DNA of 64,000 nt from the NCBI GenBank assembly GCA_015075635.1, contig JABTUA010000003.1, positions 2,108,001 through 2,172,000 of the forward strand, given 5' to 3'. Numbering within the stretch: position 1 is the stretch's first letter; each line of letters begins with the position of its first letter. Source of the DNA: Polyangiaceae bacterium. GTDB taxonomy: Bacteria; Myxococcota_A; Polyangia; Polyangiales; Polyangiaceae. A program made the translations under genes and the position numbers. Of the stretch, positions 41,449 through 49,899 are shown one piece after another. The notes beneath the pieces were generated by a model. It did not search any database. It was not told where the DNA came from and saw only the letters and a list, made by a program, of their open reading frames with translations.

Positions 41449-42045
41449 TCAGGCCCGGAGTGCGTCCTCGACGAAGTCCAGTCGGTCCTTGCCGAAGAAC
41501 AGCTCGTCGCCGACGGCGCACACCGGTGCGCCGAAGATGCCGCGGGCTCGCGCCGCCTCCGTCGCGGCGCGAAGCGCGTCCTTCACCTCGGGCGCCCGGC
41601 TGCGCTCCAGCACCGCGCCCGCATCTTGCCCCAGGCCGCTGAGCAGCTCGGCAAGCACGGCCTCGTCGGAGATGTCACGGTCGTCGACCCAGTAGGCGCG
41701 GAACACCGCTTCGGCCCACGCGCGCGGAGACAGTCCGAGCTCGTCGCACAAAAGAGAGACGCGCAGCGCGCCCAGCGTGTTCATGGGAAAACGCGAGGGG
41801 AAGCGGAAGGGCACCTGGTGCTTCTTGCTCCAGCGCTCCAGGTCCTTCAGGCTCGCGGCGGCCTTCTCCGGGCTCGACATGCCGGGCGTCTGCGGCGCCC
41901 CGAGCAGCTTGAACAGCCCACCCAGGAAGAACGGGCGGTACTCGACGCGCGCGCCGGCGCGCTCGGCGAGCGCCGGCAACATCATCGCGGCGAAGTAGGC
42001 ATTGGGGCTCGAGAAGTCGTAGTGGAATTCGACCGTCTTCTGCAT
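41449..42045 (-). CDS. DsbA-fold isomerase (2-hydroxychromene-2-carboxylate isomerase/kappa-GST type)
   Basis: 198 residues. The thioredoxin-like N-terminus FHYDFSSPNAYFAAMML carries the active-site Ser of the kappa-GST/HCCA isomerase branch in place of CxxC. A helical insert and the closing motif FGAPVCAVGDELFFGKDRL follow. It uses glutathione or a similar thiol. Five bases separate it from the E1 gene, and GAGGTGAT upstream acts as Shine-Dalgarno, so it is co-transcribed with the E1 fusion. Aromatic degradation is possible but no other such gene is present. Confidence 0.87.
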   Translation of the reverse strand: MQKTVEFHYDFSSPNAYFAAMMLPALAERAGARVEYRPFFLGGLFKLLGAPQTPGMSSPEKAAASLKDLERWSKKHQVPFRFPSRFPMNTLGALRVSLLCDELGLSPRAWAEAVFRAYWVDDRDISDEAVLAELLSGLGQDAGAVLERSRAPEVKDALRAATEAARARGIFGAPVCAVGDELFFGKDRLDFVEDALRA

Positions 42046-42050
42046 CGGGA

Positions 42051-44207
42051 TCACCTCAGGAGCTCGCGGGCTGCCGTCAGGATTTCGGTTTCGTCGACCA
42101 GTACCAGGTTCGCGGCGTCTCCGAGCGGGATGTAGCTGTCGGCGCTGGTGACCCGCGCGAATCGCACGCCGCCGCCAGCGTCGAGCAGCGCCGCCGCCAG
42201 AGCCTCCGAGAGGTTGCCCGTCTTCCGGCACTCGTCCACCACCAGGAGCTTGCCGCACTCCCGGGCGTGCTCGACCACGTCGCGCTCCGGCAGCGGCGCG
42301 AGCCAGCGCAGATCGAGCACGCGGGCCTTGGCGCCCGTCTCCTGCTCCAGGCGCCGAGCGGCGCGCAGGCTCATCCACAGGCCGTTGCCGTAGCTGGCGA
42401 TGACCAGGTCCCGGGCCTCGGGGTGGTACACGCGCGCGCGACCGAAGGGCGCTGCGGCCGGCGGTGGGAGCGCCGCCCACTCGCCATCGCCCTCCGCGTG
42501 CAGATCACGCGTGTGGTATAGCGCGATGGGCTCGATCATCACGACCACGCGCCGGGCCTGCTTCGCCAGGGCGAAGGCGGTTCGGTAGAGCTCCAGGGCG
42601 TCGTCTCCGCGCGCCGGCACCGCCACCACCACGCCGGGGATGTCCCGCAGCACCGCCACGGAGTTGTCGTTGTGAAAGTGCCCGCCGAAGCCCTTCTGGT
42701 AGGCGAGCCCCGCGATGCGCAAGAGCATCGGGTTGTCGTAGGCACGATCGGAGAAGAACTGCATGCTCGCGGCCTCACCGCGCAGCTGATCCTCCGCGTT
42801 GTGCAGGTACGCCAGGTACTGGATCTCCGGCACCGGCAACAGGCCCTGCATCGCCGTCCCGAGGGCGAGGCCCAAGATGGTCTGCTCGTCGAGTAGCGTG
42901 TTGAACACCCGCAGCGGCCCGAACTTGGCGAAGAGACCCTTCGTCACGCCGTAGACGCCGCCCTTCTTGGCGACGTCCTCGCCGAACAGGATGGCCTCGG
43001 GGTAGTGGGCCAGCGCTTCCGAGAGGGCGCCGTTGATCCCCTGGGCCAGCGTGAGCGCCTGGGCGGGCAGGACGCTCGCCAGCGTCGCCGCTTCGGTCTC
43101 CACCGCCGGCCCGACGGGGCTCGTCAGCGCCGCCGTCACTTGCGTGCGAGTCTCGAGCCGCGGCCGTGTCACCGCCCGGACCGCGGCCTCGCCAACCCGG
43201 GCCGCGCAGCGCTTCTCGAGCGCGAGGACCTCGCGTGCGTCGAGCGCGCCGGCGTCGATCAAGTCGAGCGCGGCGCACAGCACTGGGTCGCGTGCCTCCG
43301 CAGCTTCGATCTCCGCGGGTGAGCGATAGGTCGTGTCCACGTCGCTCCCCGCGTGACCGAGCAGGCGGACCGCGCCCAGGTGGAGCACCGCGGCGCGCCG
43401 TGTCTTCCGGCAATACTCGACGGCCGCGCGGGCGCTCCTGTAGGTCGCCGCGAGATCCCAGCCGTCCGCGCGAAAGTAGGCGAGGTGCGGCAGGGCCCGG
43501 AGGCGCGTCTCCACCCAGCCCTCGGGCGTGCGCACGCTGATGCCGAGCCCGTTGTCTTCGCACACGAGCAACAGGGGCAGAGGCAAGTTCTGGTGCAACG
43601 TCCAGCTCGCGGCGTTGAGCGCACCGAGCGCTGTCGAGTGATTCAAGCTGGCGTCGCCGAAGCTCGCGAGCGCGAGCGCCGACTTCGCGTCGGGCAGCTC
43701 GACGCCCAGTCGCGGCGCGCGCTCCAGGGCGAAGGCCAGGCCGAGGGCGCGGGGCAGGTGAGAGGCGATGGTGCTGGTGTTGGGGATGATCCCCAGCGGC
43801 TTGCTGCCGAAGACCTTGTGACGGCCGCCGCTGATCGGCTCCTCGCTCGAGGCGACCAGCGAGAGCACGATGTCTTCCACCGCGTCGATCTCCGGCACGT
43901 GCCGGGCTCGCTCCAGCTGGAACGCGGCGCTGCGATAGTGGACGATGGCCGGGTCGGTTGGTCCGGTCAGGCGGCCGAGCACGACGTTGGCCTCGTGGCC
44001 CGTGCTGCAGATGGTGTAGTGGCCGAGGCCTTTGGCGCGGAGCTCGTGGGCGCAAAGATCGAGCTGGCGAGCGAGCAGCATCGACTCCAGCAGCTCGCGG
44101 CCGAGCGCTGCGGGCAGGTCCCAGTCGGGGCGGGGGGCCTTGGCGGCGTGGCTCGTGAGCCGGTCGGCGAAGCGCTCGACCAGGTGGCGCACTCTCTCGA
44201 GCGACAT
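42051..44207 (-). CDS. 2-oxoacid dehydrogenase E1, alpha-beta fusion
   Basis: 718 residues from the ATG at 44207, which has a TACGCT box 9 bases upstream; the start at 44246 would lie outside it. The alpha half (about 25-340) has the thiamine diphosphate motif GDASLN...EDNG. The beta half (about 395-718) has ILFGEDVAKKGGVYGVTKGL, QGLLPVPEIQYLAYL and the C-terminal DECRKTGNLSEALAA. The fused order fits branched-chain or pyruvate dehydrogenase E1 enzymes. No E2 or E3 gene is nearby. Cytoplasmic decarboxylase component. Confidence 0.9.
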   Translation of the reverse strand: MSLERVRHLVERFADRLTSHAAKAPRPDWDLPAALGRELLESMLLARQLDLCAHELRAKGLGHYTICSTGHEANVVLGRLTGPTDPAIVHYRSAAFQLERARHVPEIDAVEDIVLSLVASSEEPISGGRHKVFGSKPLGIIPNTSTIASHLPRALGLAFALERAPRLGVELPDAKSALALASFGDASLNHSTALGALNAASWTLHQNLPLPLLLVCEDNGLGISVRTPEGWVETRLRALPHLAYFRADGWDLAATYRSARAAVEYCRKTRRAAVLHLGAVRLLGHAGSDVDTTYRSPAEIEAAEARDPVLCAALDLIDAGALDAREVLALEKRCAARVGEAAVRAVTRPRLETRTQVTAALTSPVGPAVETEAATLASVLPAQALTLAQGINGALSEALAHYPEAILFGEDVAKKGGVYGVTKGLFAKFGPLRVFNTLLDEQTILGLALGTAMQGLLPVPEIQYLAYLHNAEDQLRGEAASMQFFSDRAYDNPMLLRIAGLAYQKGFGGHFHNDNSVAVLRDIPGVVVAVPARGDDALELYRTAFALAKQARRVVVMIEPIALYHTRDLHAEGDGEWAALPPPAAAPFGRARVYHPEARDLVIASYGNGLWMSLRAARRLEQETGAKARVLDLRWLAPLPERDVVEHARECGKLLVVDECRKTGNLSEALAAALLDAGGGVRFARVTSADSYIPLGDAANLVLVDETEILTAARELLR

Positions 44208-44216
44208 GGGGCGGCG

Positions 44217-44222
44217 AGCGTA
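44217..44222 (-). promoter_or_regulatory. Putative -10 box of the E1 gene
   Basis: TACGCT on the minus strand, 9 bases before the ATG at 44207. Confidence 0.4.
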
Positions 44223-44315
44223 GGCCCAAGCCTGGTTCGTCCGCAATTCCGCTCGGCGCGCCCGCGCCGCTTTGCACGAGGTCGTGCCTCGGCGCTAGGC
44301 TCCGGAGTTGGGACG

Positions 44316-46226
44316 ATGCCCTCCGACCATCCCGACACTCCGGAGGATGCAGCGCCGCCGCCCCGCGTGACGGCGCCGGACGAGCCCACGCAGCTAGACG
44401 TTCGGCCCAAGCGCGAGCCGGAGGTCATCGAGCCGAGCGCCGCGGGGCAGGAGCCCGAGCCAACCGAGCCCAGCGCGACGACCGGAGGCAGCTCGGCGCG
44501 CACCGAGAGCGGCGTCACCGGCGTCACGGGCCTCGCGCTCACCCGCGGCGGAGCGGCCAGCGGCGTCACGACCGCGTCGTCGCTGATCTTGCGCAGCGAG
44601 GAGCAGGCCAGGGCCGTAGCGCTCTTCCGTCTGGTCATCATCGCGGGCCTGGCCGGCATCGTCGCGGTCTGGCTTCCCGAGCGCGTCTCGCCCGGCCGTT
44701 GGCCCGCCACCCTGTCCAGCGGCTTCACGGTGGCCGTGAGCGCATGGCTGCTGTTCGAGTTCAAGGAACCGGAGCGATTCAGCGCGCAGAAGCTCCTGTT
44801 CCAGGGGCTGTGCTGCGTGGGGACGATCCTGTTCTTCGTCTACTACGTGGGCATCTTCTCGCCGGTCATCATCGCGATGTACATCGGCATCTATTTCTTC
44901 GGGGTCGGCGACTCGCCGCGATCGGGTTGGGCCATCTACTTGACCGGAGCCACCGGGTACCTGGCGCTGAACGTGGGCGCCATGCTGGGCCTTCTGCCCA
45001 CGGACCAGTCGGTGATGGCGCTCTCGACGCCGGAGCTCTCGAGCATGTTCGCGGTCACCGCGGTGTGCCAGGTGCTGTTCGTGGCGACCTTCTGGATGGC
45101 GCGGCGGAGCCGGCAGGCCACGCTGGCCGCGTTCGAGCGCCTGGAGCGCGCGGCTCGCCAGATCCGCAAGCGAGAGGCGCTGCTGAACGAGGCGCGGGCC
45201 GAGCTGGATCAGGAGCGCGCCGCGAAGGAAGGCCGCTTCACCGATCAGCAAGTGGGAAAATACCTGGTCGGCGAGGTGATCGGCCGGGGCGCGATGGGCG
45301 AGGTCTACCGCGCCTGGGAGCAAGGCGCCGAGCGGGCCGTCGCGATCAAGTTCCTGGCCGCGGCCATGATCGAGGACAGCGCGGCGCTCGAGCGCTTCTT
45401 CCGCGAGTCCGAGATCGCCACCCGCGTGCGCTCGAAGCACATCGTCGACGTCCTCGATCGCGGCGTGGCGGAGGGCGGCTCGCCGTTCCTGGTGATGGAG
45501 CTGCTCGAAGGCGCGGATCTGGCCCAGATCCTCCGCGAGCATCGCCGCCTGGGCATGGCGGAGGCGCTGGAGCTCGTGCAGCAGGTCGGCGAGGCGCTGG
45601 CCGCCGCCGACGAGAGCGGCATCGTGCACCGCGACCTGAAGCCGCAGAACCTGTTCCGCACCCAGAGCGGCGGCAAGACCCAGTGGAAGGTGCTCGACTT
45701 CGGGGTCTCGAAGGTGAAGGACGCTGCCAAGGACCTGACGCTGGGCGCCGCGGTGGGAACGCCGAGCTACATGTCGCCGGAGCAGGCGCGTGGCGCGCCG
45801 GTGGACCACCGCGCCGACGTGTTCGCCCTTGGCATCGTGGCCTACCGCGTGCTGACCGGAAAGCCGGCGTTCACGGGACCCGACAGCGCGAGCACGCTGT
45901 ACAACGTCGCGCACGTTCAACCTGCGCGCCCCTCGGATCTGGCGCGCCTCGGCCAGGACGTCGATCGCGCGCTGGCGCTGGCGCTGGCCAAGGAGACGGA
46001 CCGGCGCTTCTCTTCCTCGAGCATGTTCGCGACCGCGCTGGCGGAGGCCGCCAAGAACCGGCTGGACGAGCGCCTGCGGCGTGACGCCGACGCGCTGCTC
46101 GAGGCCATGCCGTGGGGCAGCGACGTGTTGCAGGTGCTCACCGCCGAGAACAAGCGCTGGCGCCGCACGGATTCGGCCAAGCCCCGCGCGAGCTTGCGGC
46201 CCCCGGGTCGCGCCGCGGGGAGCTGA
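44316..46226 (+). CDS. Six-helix membrane Ser/Thr kinase
   Basis: 636 residues. A disordered Pro/Glu/Ser N-terminus (to about 95) precedes six transmembrane helices (about 100-120, 130-148, 160-180, 182-198, 204-226 and 241-262). A coiled coil (about 263-307) and a C-terminal kinase domain (about 315-590) follow: GRGAMGE, Lys345, HRDLKPQN, DFG and SPEQ. The kinase is at the C-terminus, opposite to the usual PknB layout, as in membrane histidine kinases. An upstream TAGGCT lies 14 bases before the ATG. Substrate unknown. Confidence 0.9.
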   Translation: MPSDHPDTPEDAAPPPRVTAPDEPTQLDVRPKREPEVIEPSAAGQEPEPTEPSATTGGSSARTESGVTGVTGLALTRGGAASGVTTASSLILRSEEQARAVALFRLVIIAGLAGIVAVWLPERVSPGRWPATLSSGFTVAVSAWLLFEFKEPERFSAQKLLFQGLCCVGTILFFVYYVGIFSPVIIAMYIGIYFFGVGDSPRSGWAIYLTGATGYLALNVGAMLGLLPTDQSVMALSTPELSSMFAVTAVCQVLFVATFWMARRSRQATLAAFERLERAARQIRKREALLNEARAELDQERAAKEGRFTDQQVGKYLVGEVIGRGAMGEVYRAWEQGAERAVAIKFLAAAMIEDSAALERFFRESEIATRVRSKHIVDVLDRGVAEGGSPFLVMELLEGADLAQILREHRRLGMAEALELVQQVGEALAAADESGIVHRDLKPQNLFRTQSGGKTQWKVLDFGVSKVKDAAKDLTLGAAVGTPSYMSPEQARGAPVDHRADVFALGIVAYRVLTGKPAFTGPDSASTLYNVAHVQPARPSDLARLGQDVDRALALALAKETDRRFSSSSMFATALAEAAKNRLDERLRRDADALLEAMPWGSDVLQVLTAENKRWRRTDSAKPRASLRPPGRAAGS

Positions 46227-46232
46227 GCTGGT

Positions 46233-48167
46233 TCAGCCCTTCTTGCCGGGCACGCGGTCGTCACCTTGGCGGCGCGTCGTGCCCTCGCGGTCGAGCTGCT
46301 CGAGCAGCGGGATCGCCTGCTTGCGCGAGACCCCGGCCAGGTCCTTGAACTCGGGCACGCTCATCACGGAGTGCTCGGTGAAGAAGGTCACGACTTTGCC
46401 GCGCAGCGCTTCCAGTGGCCGCTCGGCGAACCAGAGCCCGGTCAGGCGTCGCGCCTCGGTCTCGCTCGACAGCCGGCTGAGCGCGCTCTTCACGCGCTCG
46501 GGGCGCTCGTCGGGCAGCCGTGCCAAGAGCGCGGCGTCGCTCACCCCTTCGAGCCCCGCCGCTTCCAGCACCTCCAGCACCCGTGCCCGCGTCCGCGCGG
46601 CCTCGGGTCCGGCCGTGTCCGCGAAGGAAGCCAGACAGACGACGCCGGCGGTGAGGCGCACCCGCCCGCTCTTCGCCACGCGCTCGAGGGCGAGGTCGGA
46701 CACCTCGCGTCCGGCGCGCCCGACCAACTTCGCGCGCAGCGTCTCGAGCGACATGCCAGGCTGGTCCGGGTGCTCGCGGTGGTAGCGCTCGAGCCGCGCG
46801 CAGATGTCGTCTGCCAAGGCCTCCAGGTTCGACGGGAGCGTGTAGGCCTCGCCGGGCAGGGCCAGCGCGTCCGCCGGGCCCTTGCGCTTCTTGCCCGTGA
46901 GCCAGCGGGCGAGGTCGCCGGGCTCGAGCCCGAAGCGCCGCTCGATCTCGGATCCGAAGATCGGCCGGGGCGCCGCCAGCTCCATCAGGCCACCCAGCGC
47001 CGCCGCCCAGTCTCCTTGCGCCACCAGCGCCAGCGTCGCCGCGCGGCGCTCACGGCCGGCGGAGTCGCGGCGCTTCGGCAAGGGGCCAGCCAGCGCGTCG
47101 AGCACGCGTCCTCCGGCGAGCACCGCGCCGTGCTCGCGGGTGGTGTGAAAGCCGCGCAGCACCACGCCCACGCCGCCCTGGCACGGCACCGGCTCGTCCA
47201 AGGCGAGCTGGAACAGGCTCTCGCCGATGCGTGCCACCCGAGCGCCCACCCGCGTCGTGCCGAGGTGCACGATCACCGGGCTCCCGTCGGCGAGATCGCG
47301 GTCCGTCCCGGGCAGCGCGCTCAGCAACGCGTCGAAGCGGCGGGTGACCGACAAGGACGGCTCCAGCGTGAGCACGTCCCCGCGCGCCACGTCCGAGACC
47401 TCCAGCCGCGCCAGGTTCACCGCCACGCGGCTCGGCGCGGCCACCGCGCGCACCGAGCGGCCGTGCACCTCGAGGCCGCGGCAAGCGCTCTCGACGATCC
47501 CGCGCGAGCTCGCGACCCAGATCGTCTCGCCCAGCGCGAGCGTGCCCCGGGTCAGCGTGCCGGTGACGACTGTGCCCGCGCCCTTCACGCTGAACACGCG
47601 ATCGACCGGCAACCACAGGCGGCGGCTGTCCCCGCGTGGCGGCGTGGCCTGGGCCAGTGCCCCGAGCGCCGCCCGGAGCTCGGGCAGCCCTTGCCCGCTC
47701 GGGATGGCGGTCGGGACCACAGCCGCTGCCTCCAGCCCCAGCGCCTCCAAGGTCGATCGGATGTCGGCCTCGGCGAGCTCCAGCATCTCGGCGTCCACCA
47801 GATCGGCCTTCGTCAGCGCCACCACCACGCGACGGATCCCCAGCAGCTTGCAGATGTGCAGGTGCTCTCGGGTCTGCGGCATGACGCCGTCGTCGGCGGC
47901 CACCGCGCACAGCACGCCGTCCACGCCACCCACGCCGGCGATCATCGCGTGCACGAGCTTCTTGTGCCCGGGCACGTCGATGAAGCTGATGCCGGCCTCC
48001 GGCAGCTCCGCGAAGCCGAGCTCGATGCTGATGCCGCGCCGCTTCTCGTCGGGCAAGCGGTCGGTGTCCGTGCCGGTGAGCGCGCGGATCAGCGACGTCT
48101 TCCCGTGGTCCACGTGGCCCGCCGTGGCGAGCACCACGCGGCGGCGGCTTTCGGCAGGCTCCGGCAC
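46233..48167 (-). CDS. selB: Selenocysteine-specific elongation factor
   Basis: 644 residues, GTG start with a TACCTT box 6 bases upstream. The GTPase domain has P-loop GHVDHGKTS (17-25), the G2/G3 region KRRGISIELGFAEL...DVPGHKKLVHAMIAG and a TKAD motif. Two beta-barrel domains follow, then the SelB-specific winged-helix array from about residue 395 to the end, which reads the SECIS hairpin. SelB brings Sec-tRNA(Sec) to UGA codons. It is transcribed away from tRNA-Sec, with 46 bp between them. Confidence 0.96.
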   Translation of the reverse strand: MPEPAESRRRVVLATAGHVDHGKTSLIRALTGTDTDRLPDEKRRGISIELGFAELPEAGISFIDVPGHKKLVHAMIAGVGGVDGVLCAVAADDGVMPQTREHLHICKLLGIRRVVVALTKADLVDAEMLELAEADIRSTLEALGLEAAAVVPTAIPSGQGLPELRAALGALAQATPPRGDSRRLWLPVDRVFSVKGAGTVVTGTLTRGTLALGETIWVASSRGIVESACRGLEVHGRSVRAVAAPSRVAVNLARLEVSDVARGDVLTLEPSLSVTRRFDALLSALPGTDRDLADGSPVIVHLGTTRVGARVARIGESLFQLALDEPVPCQGGVGVVLRGFHTTREHGAVLAGGRVLDALAGPLPKRRDSAGRERRAATLALVAQGDWAAALGGLMELAAPRPIFGSEIERRFGLEPGDLARWLTGKKRKGPADALALPGEAYTLPSNLEALADDICARLERYHREHPDQPGMSLETLRAKLVGRAGREVSDLALERVAKSGRVRLTAGVVCLASFADTAGPEAARTRARVLEVLEAAGLEGVSDAALLARLPDERPERVKSALSRLSSETEARRLTGLWFAERPLEALRGKVVTFFTEHSVMSVPEFKDLAGVSRKQAIPLLEQLDREGTTRRQGDDRVPGKKG

Positions 48168-48173
48168 CGGGAG

Positions 48174-48179
48174 AAGGTA
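48174..48179 (-). promoter_or_regulatory. Putative -10 box of selB
   Basis: TACCTT on the minus strand, 6 bases before the GTG at 48167. Confidence 0.35.
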
Positions 48180-48213
48180 GCAACGCTCGCGCCGAGCTGG
48201 TAAGCCTTCCGGC

Positions 48214-48313
48214 GGAAGCGCTTGGTACGCTGGCGCGGCCCTCGGTCTTCAAAACCGATGGGGCCTCGGTGAACCCGGGGTCCGGTGGGTTCGATTCCCA
48301 TGCGCTTCCGCCA
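48214..48313 (+). tRNA. selC: tRNA-Sec (anticodon TCA)
   Basis: 100 nt including the encoded CCA. An 8-bp acceptor stem (GGAAGCGC with GCGCTTCC) and a 5-bp T stem around loop TTCGATT give the 13-bp acceptor-T domain typical of tRNA-Sec. The anticodon loop is CTTCAAA with TCA at 48249-48251. A long variable arm spans about 48259-48284, and the discriminator is G. The D arm can form six pairs with a 4-nt loop if A48227 is bulged. It reads UGA together with SelA and SelB. Confidence 0.95.
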
Positions 48314-48325
48314 GGCGCTGCCGCC

Positions 48326-49861
48326 TCAGGGCTTCTCGATCCAGATCTCGACGTTGCGATCCTCGGGCTGCCCGGGACCGGAGCCGCCGGTCCAGCCCGC
48401 CACGAAGTCGAGCGTGCCGAGCGTGCGCCCCTCGAGCGCGACAGGGTCACCCATGACCGAGAAGTCCACGTTGGTGGTGCGCAGCATCAGCCAGCCGTTG
48501 TCCTGATCGAACACCTCGACGATGCGGATCTGGTGGGGGAAGTCGGCCAGGGCGCTGGTCATCACCTCCCAGTAGGCGTGGCCCGAGGTCGGCGCGATCC
48601 ACTTCACGCGGTTCTCGTGGGAGTGCCCCACCATGCTGAAGACCACGTTCGGGTAGGTGCCGAGCAGGTCCACCCAGGCCTGCTCCGTGACGGCGTCGGG
48701 TTGCTGCTTGCCGCCGAGGCCGGTGCCGTCGCCGAGCGAGCTCACGGCGTGGTGGGAGGCGAGCGCGACCCACTTCCCTTCGGCCTGGGCCTTGTCCAGC
48801 GCGGGCTTGATCACGCCGTCGATGTCGCCTTGCCGGAGCAGCCCTTCGGAGCCGCCGGTCTCGGCGGCGGTGTCGAGCACCAGGAAGCGCAGCGGCGTGC
48901 CCGGCACGTCGAAGGTGTAGATGGCCTTGCCGCTCTTGGTCTGTTCGCTCCCGACGCCGTGCCCGTCCGCGTCGGCGGCGATGCGCGCCATGATCTCGGT
49001 GCGCATCAGCGGCAAGCGCGCGTCGTCGGGCACGATCTCGGTCTTGATCAGCGGGCCGCCGGGTTGCGACCAGTCCCGAGTGCCGCCGGCCGACTCCGTC
49101 CCGGTCGCTTCGGCCAGCTTGAGCGCGGAGACGGGCAGGTTTCCCTGGATCAAGATGTCGTGGTTGCCGGTGACCCAGTACCAGGGCATGGCCAGCCCCG
49201 GCGCGGCGAACGGATCCTTGCCGTCGTTCTTGGCGCCCTTCTTCGGGTCGTCGTCCTTGCCGGAGTCGCACTCGATGGAGTCCTTGCCGCTCAAGAGGCC
49301 GAGCACCCAGTCGATCTCGTTCTGCTGCGCGCTGTCGGCGTTGTCGCCGCCGAGCAGGAGGAAGTCGATCGGATCGGCCTCGTGCAGCTCGTTCACGCTC
49401 TGCACCGCGGCGTTGACCATGTGGCAGATGTTCACGTCCTGCGGGCGGTAGGCGCCTGCGGTGGCACCCGGCGAGTCGAACGAGGCCAGCCGCGTCGGCG
49501 ACTCGTCGTCCGCGAGCTGTAGGTCCGGCATGTGGACGAAGCGCGCCACTCGCTTCGCTCCCGCGCCGGCCGCGGGAGGCGTCTTGCCCGGGGGCGTGCG
49601 GGTGCCGTGGGCCTCGCCGCCGGCCTCGACCAGCTTGCCGAAGCCCTCCTTCAGCATCTCGGCGCGGCTGTCCGGATCGCTCGGCTTGCGCCCATCCGGG
49701 GGAGACATGGGCGCGAGCTCCGTCAGCAGCGTCACCTCGGTGGTCAAGCGCACCGGCTCCTTCGGGATGCCGCCGCCGCCGCCGCCGCCGTCGTCGTCGG
49801 AGCCGCACGCGCACAGGCCGAGGGTCAGGAGCAGCGGAAGCGTCGAACGCGGGAAGAGCAT
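48326..49861 (-). CDS. Calcineurin-like metallophosphoesterase lipoprotein
   Basis: 511 residues. Lipoprotein signal (lipobox LCAC) and a short Asp/Gly linker, then a metallophosphoesterase core: HMPDLQLADDE, LLLGGDNADS, WVTGNHDIL, SHHAVSS and VGHSHENRV. These give the usual dinuclear metal ligands. It probably hydrolyses phosphate esters or nucleotides outside the cytoplasm. An acidic insert (about residues 185-200) interrupts the core. ATG at 49861, TACACT box 6 bases upstream; the longer open frame is antisense to the sugar kinase region. Confidence 0.87.
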   Translation of the reverse strand: MLFPRSTLPLLLTLGLCACGSDDDGGGGGGGIPKEPVRLTTEVTLLTELAPMSPPDGRKPSDPDSRAEMLKEGFGKLVEAGGEAHGTRTPPGKTPPAAGAGAKRVARFVHMPDLQLADDESPTRLASFDSPGATAGAYRPQDVNICHMVNAAVQSVNELHEADPIDFLLLGGDNADSAQQNEIDWVLGLLSGKDSIECDSGKDDDPKKGAKNDGKDPFAAPGLAMPWYWVTGNHDILIQGNLPVSALKLAEATGTESAGGTRDWSQPGGPLIKTEIVPDDARLPLMRTEIMARIAADADGHGVGSEQTKSGKAIYTFDVPGTPLRFLVLDTAAETGGSEGLLRQGDIDGVIKPALDKAQAEGKWVALASHHAVSSLGDGTGLGGKQQPDAVTEQAWVDLLGTYPNVVFSMVGHSHENRVKWIAPTSGHAYWEVMTSALADFPHQIRIVEVFDQDNGWLMLRTTNVDFSVMGDPVALEGRTLGTLDFVAGWTGGSGPGQPEDRNVEIWIEKP

Positions 49862-49867
49862 GACGAC

Positions 49868-49873
49868 AGTGTA
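49868..49873 (-). promoter_or_regulatory. Putative -10 box of the metallophosphoesterase gene
   Basis: TACACT on the minus strand, 6 bases before the ATG at 49861. Confidence 0.5.
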
Positions 49874-49899
49874 CGCTGTCGATGACGATTCGGCGACGC

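Noticed and set aside
42046..42480. N-terminal extension of the isomerase frame upstream of 42045
   Set aside because: It lies within the E1 coding region in another frame; the thioredoxin-like fold begins at 42045 after a Shine-Dalgarno.
48238..48257. A possible D-arm defect in tRNA-Sec
   Set aside because: Six pairs can form with one bulged A, and all other tRNA-Sec hallmarks fit, so it is not treated as a pseudogene.
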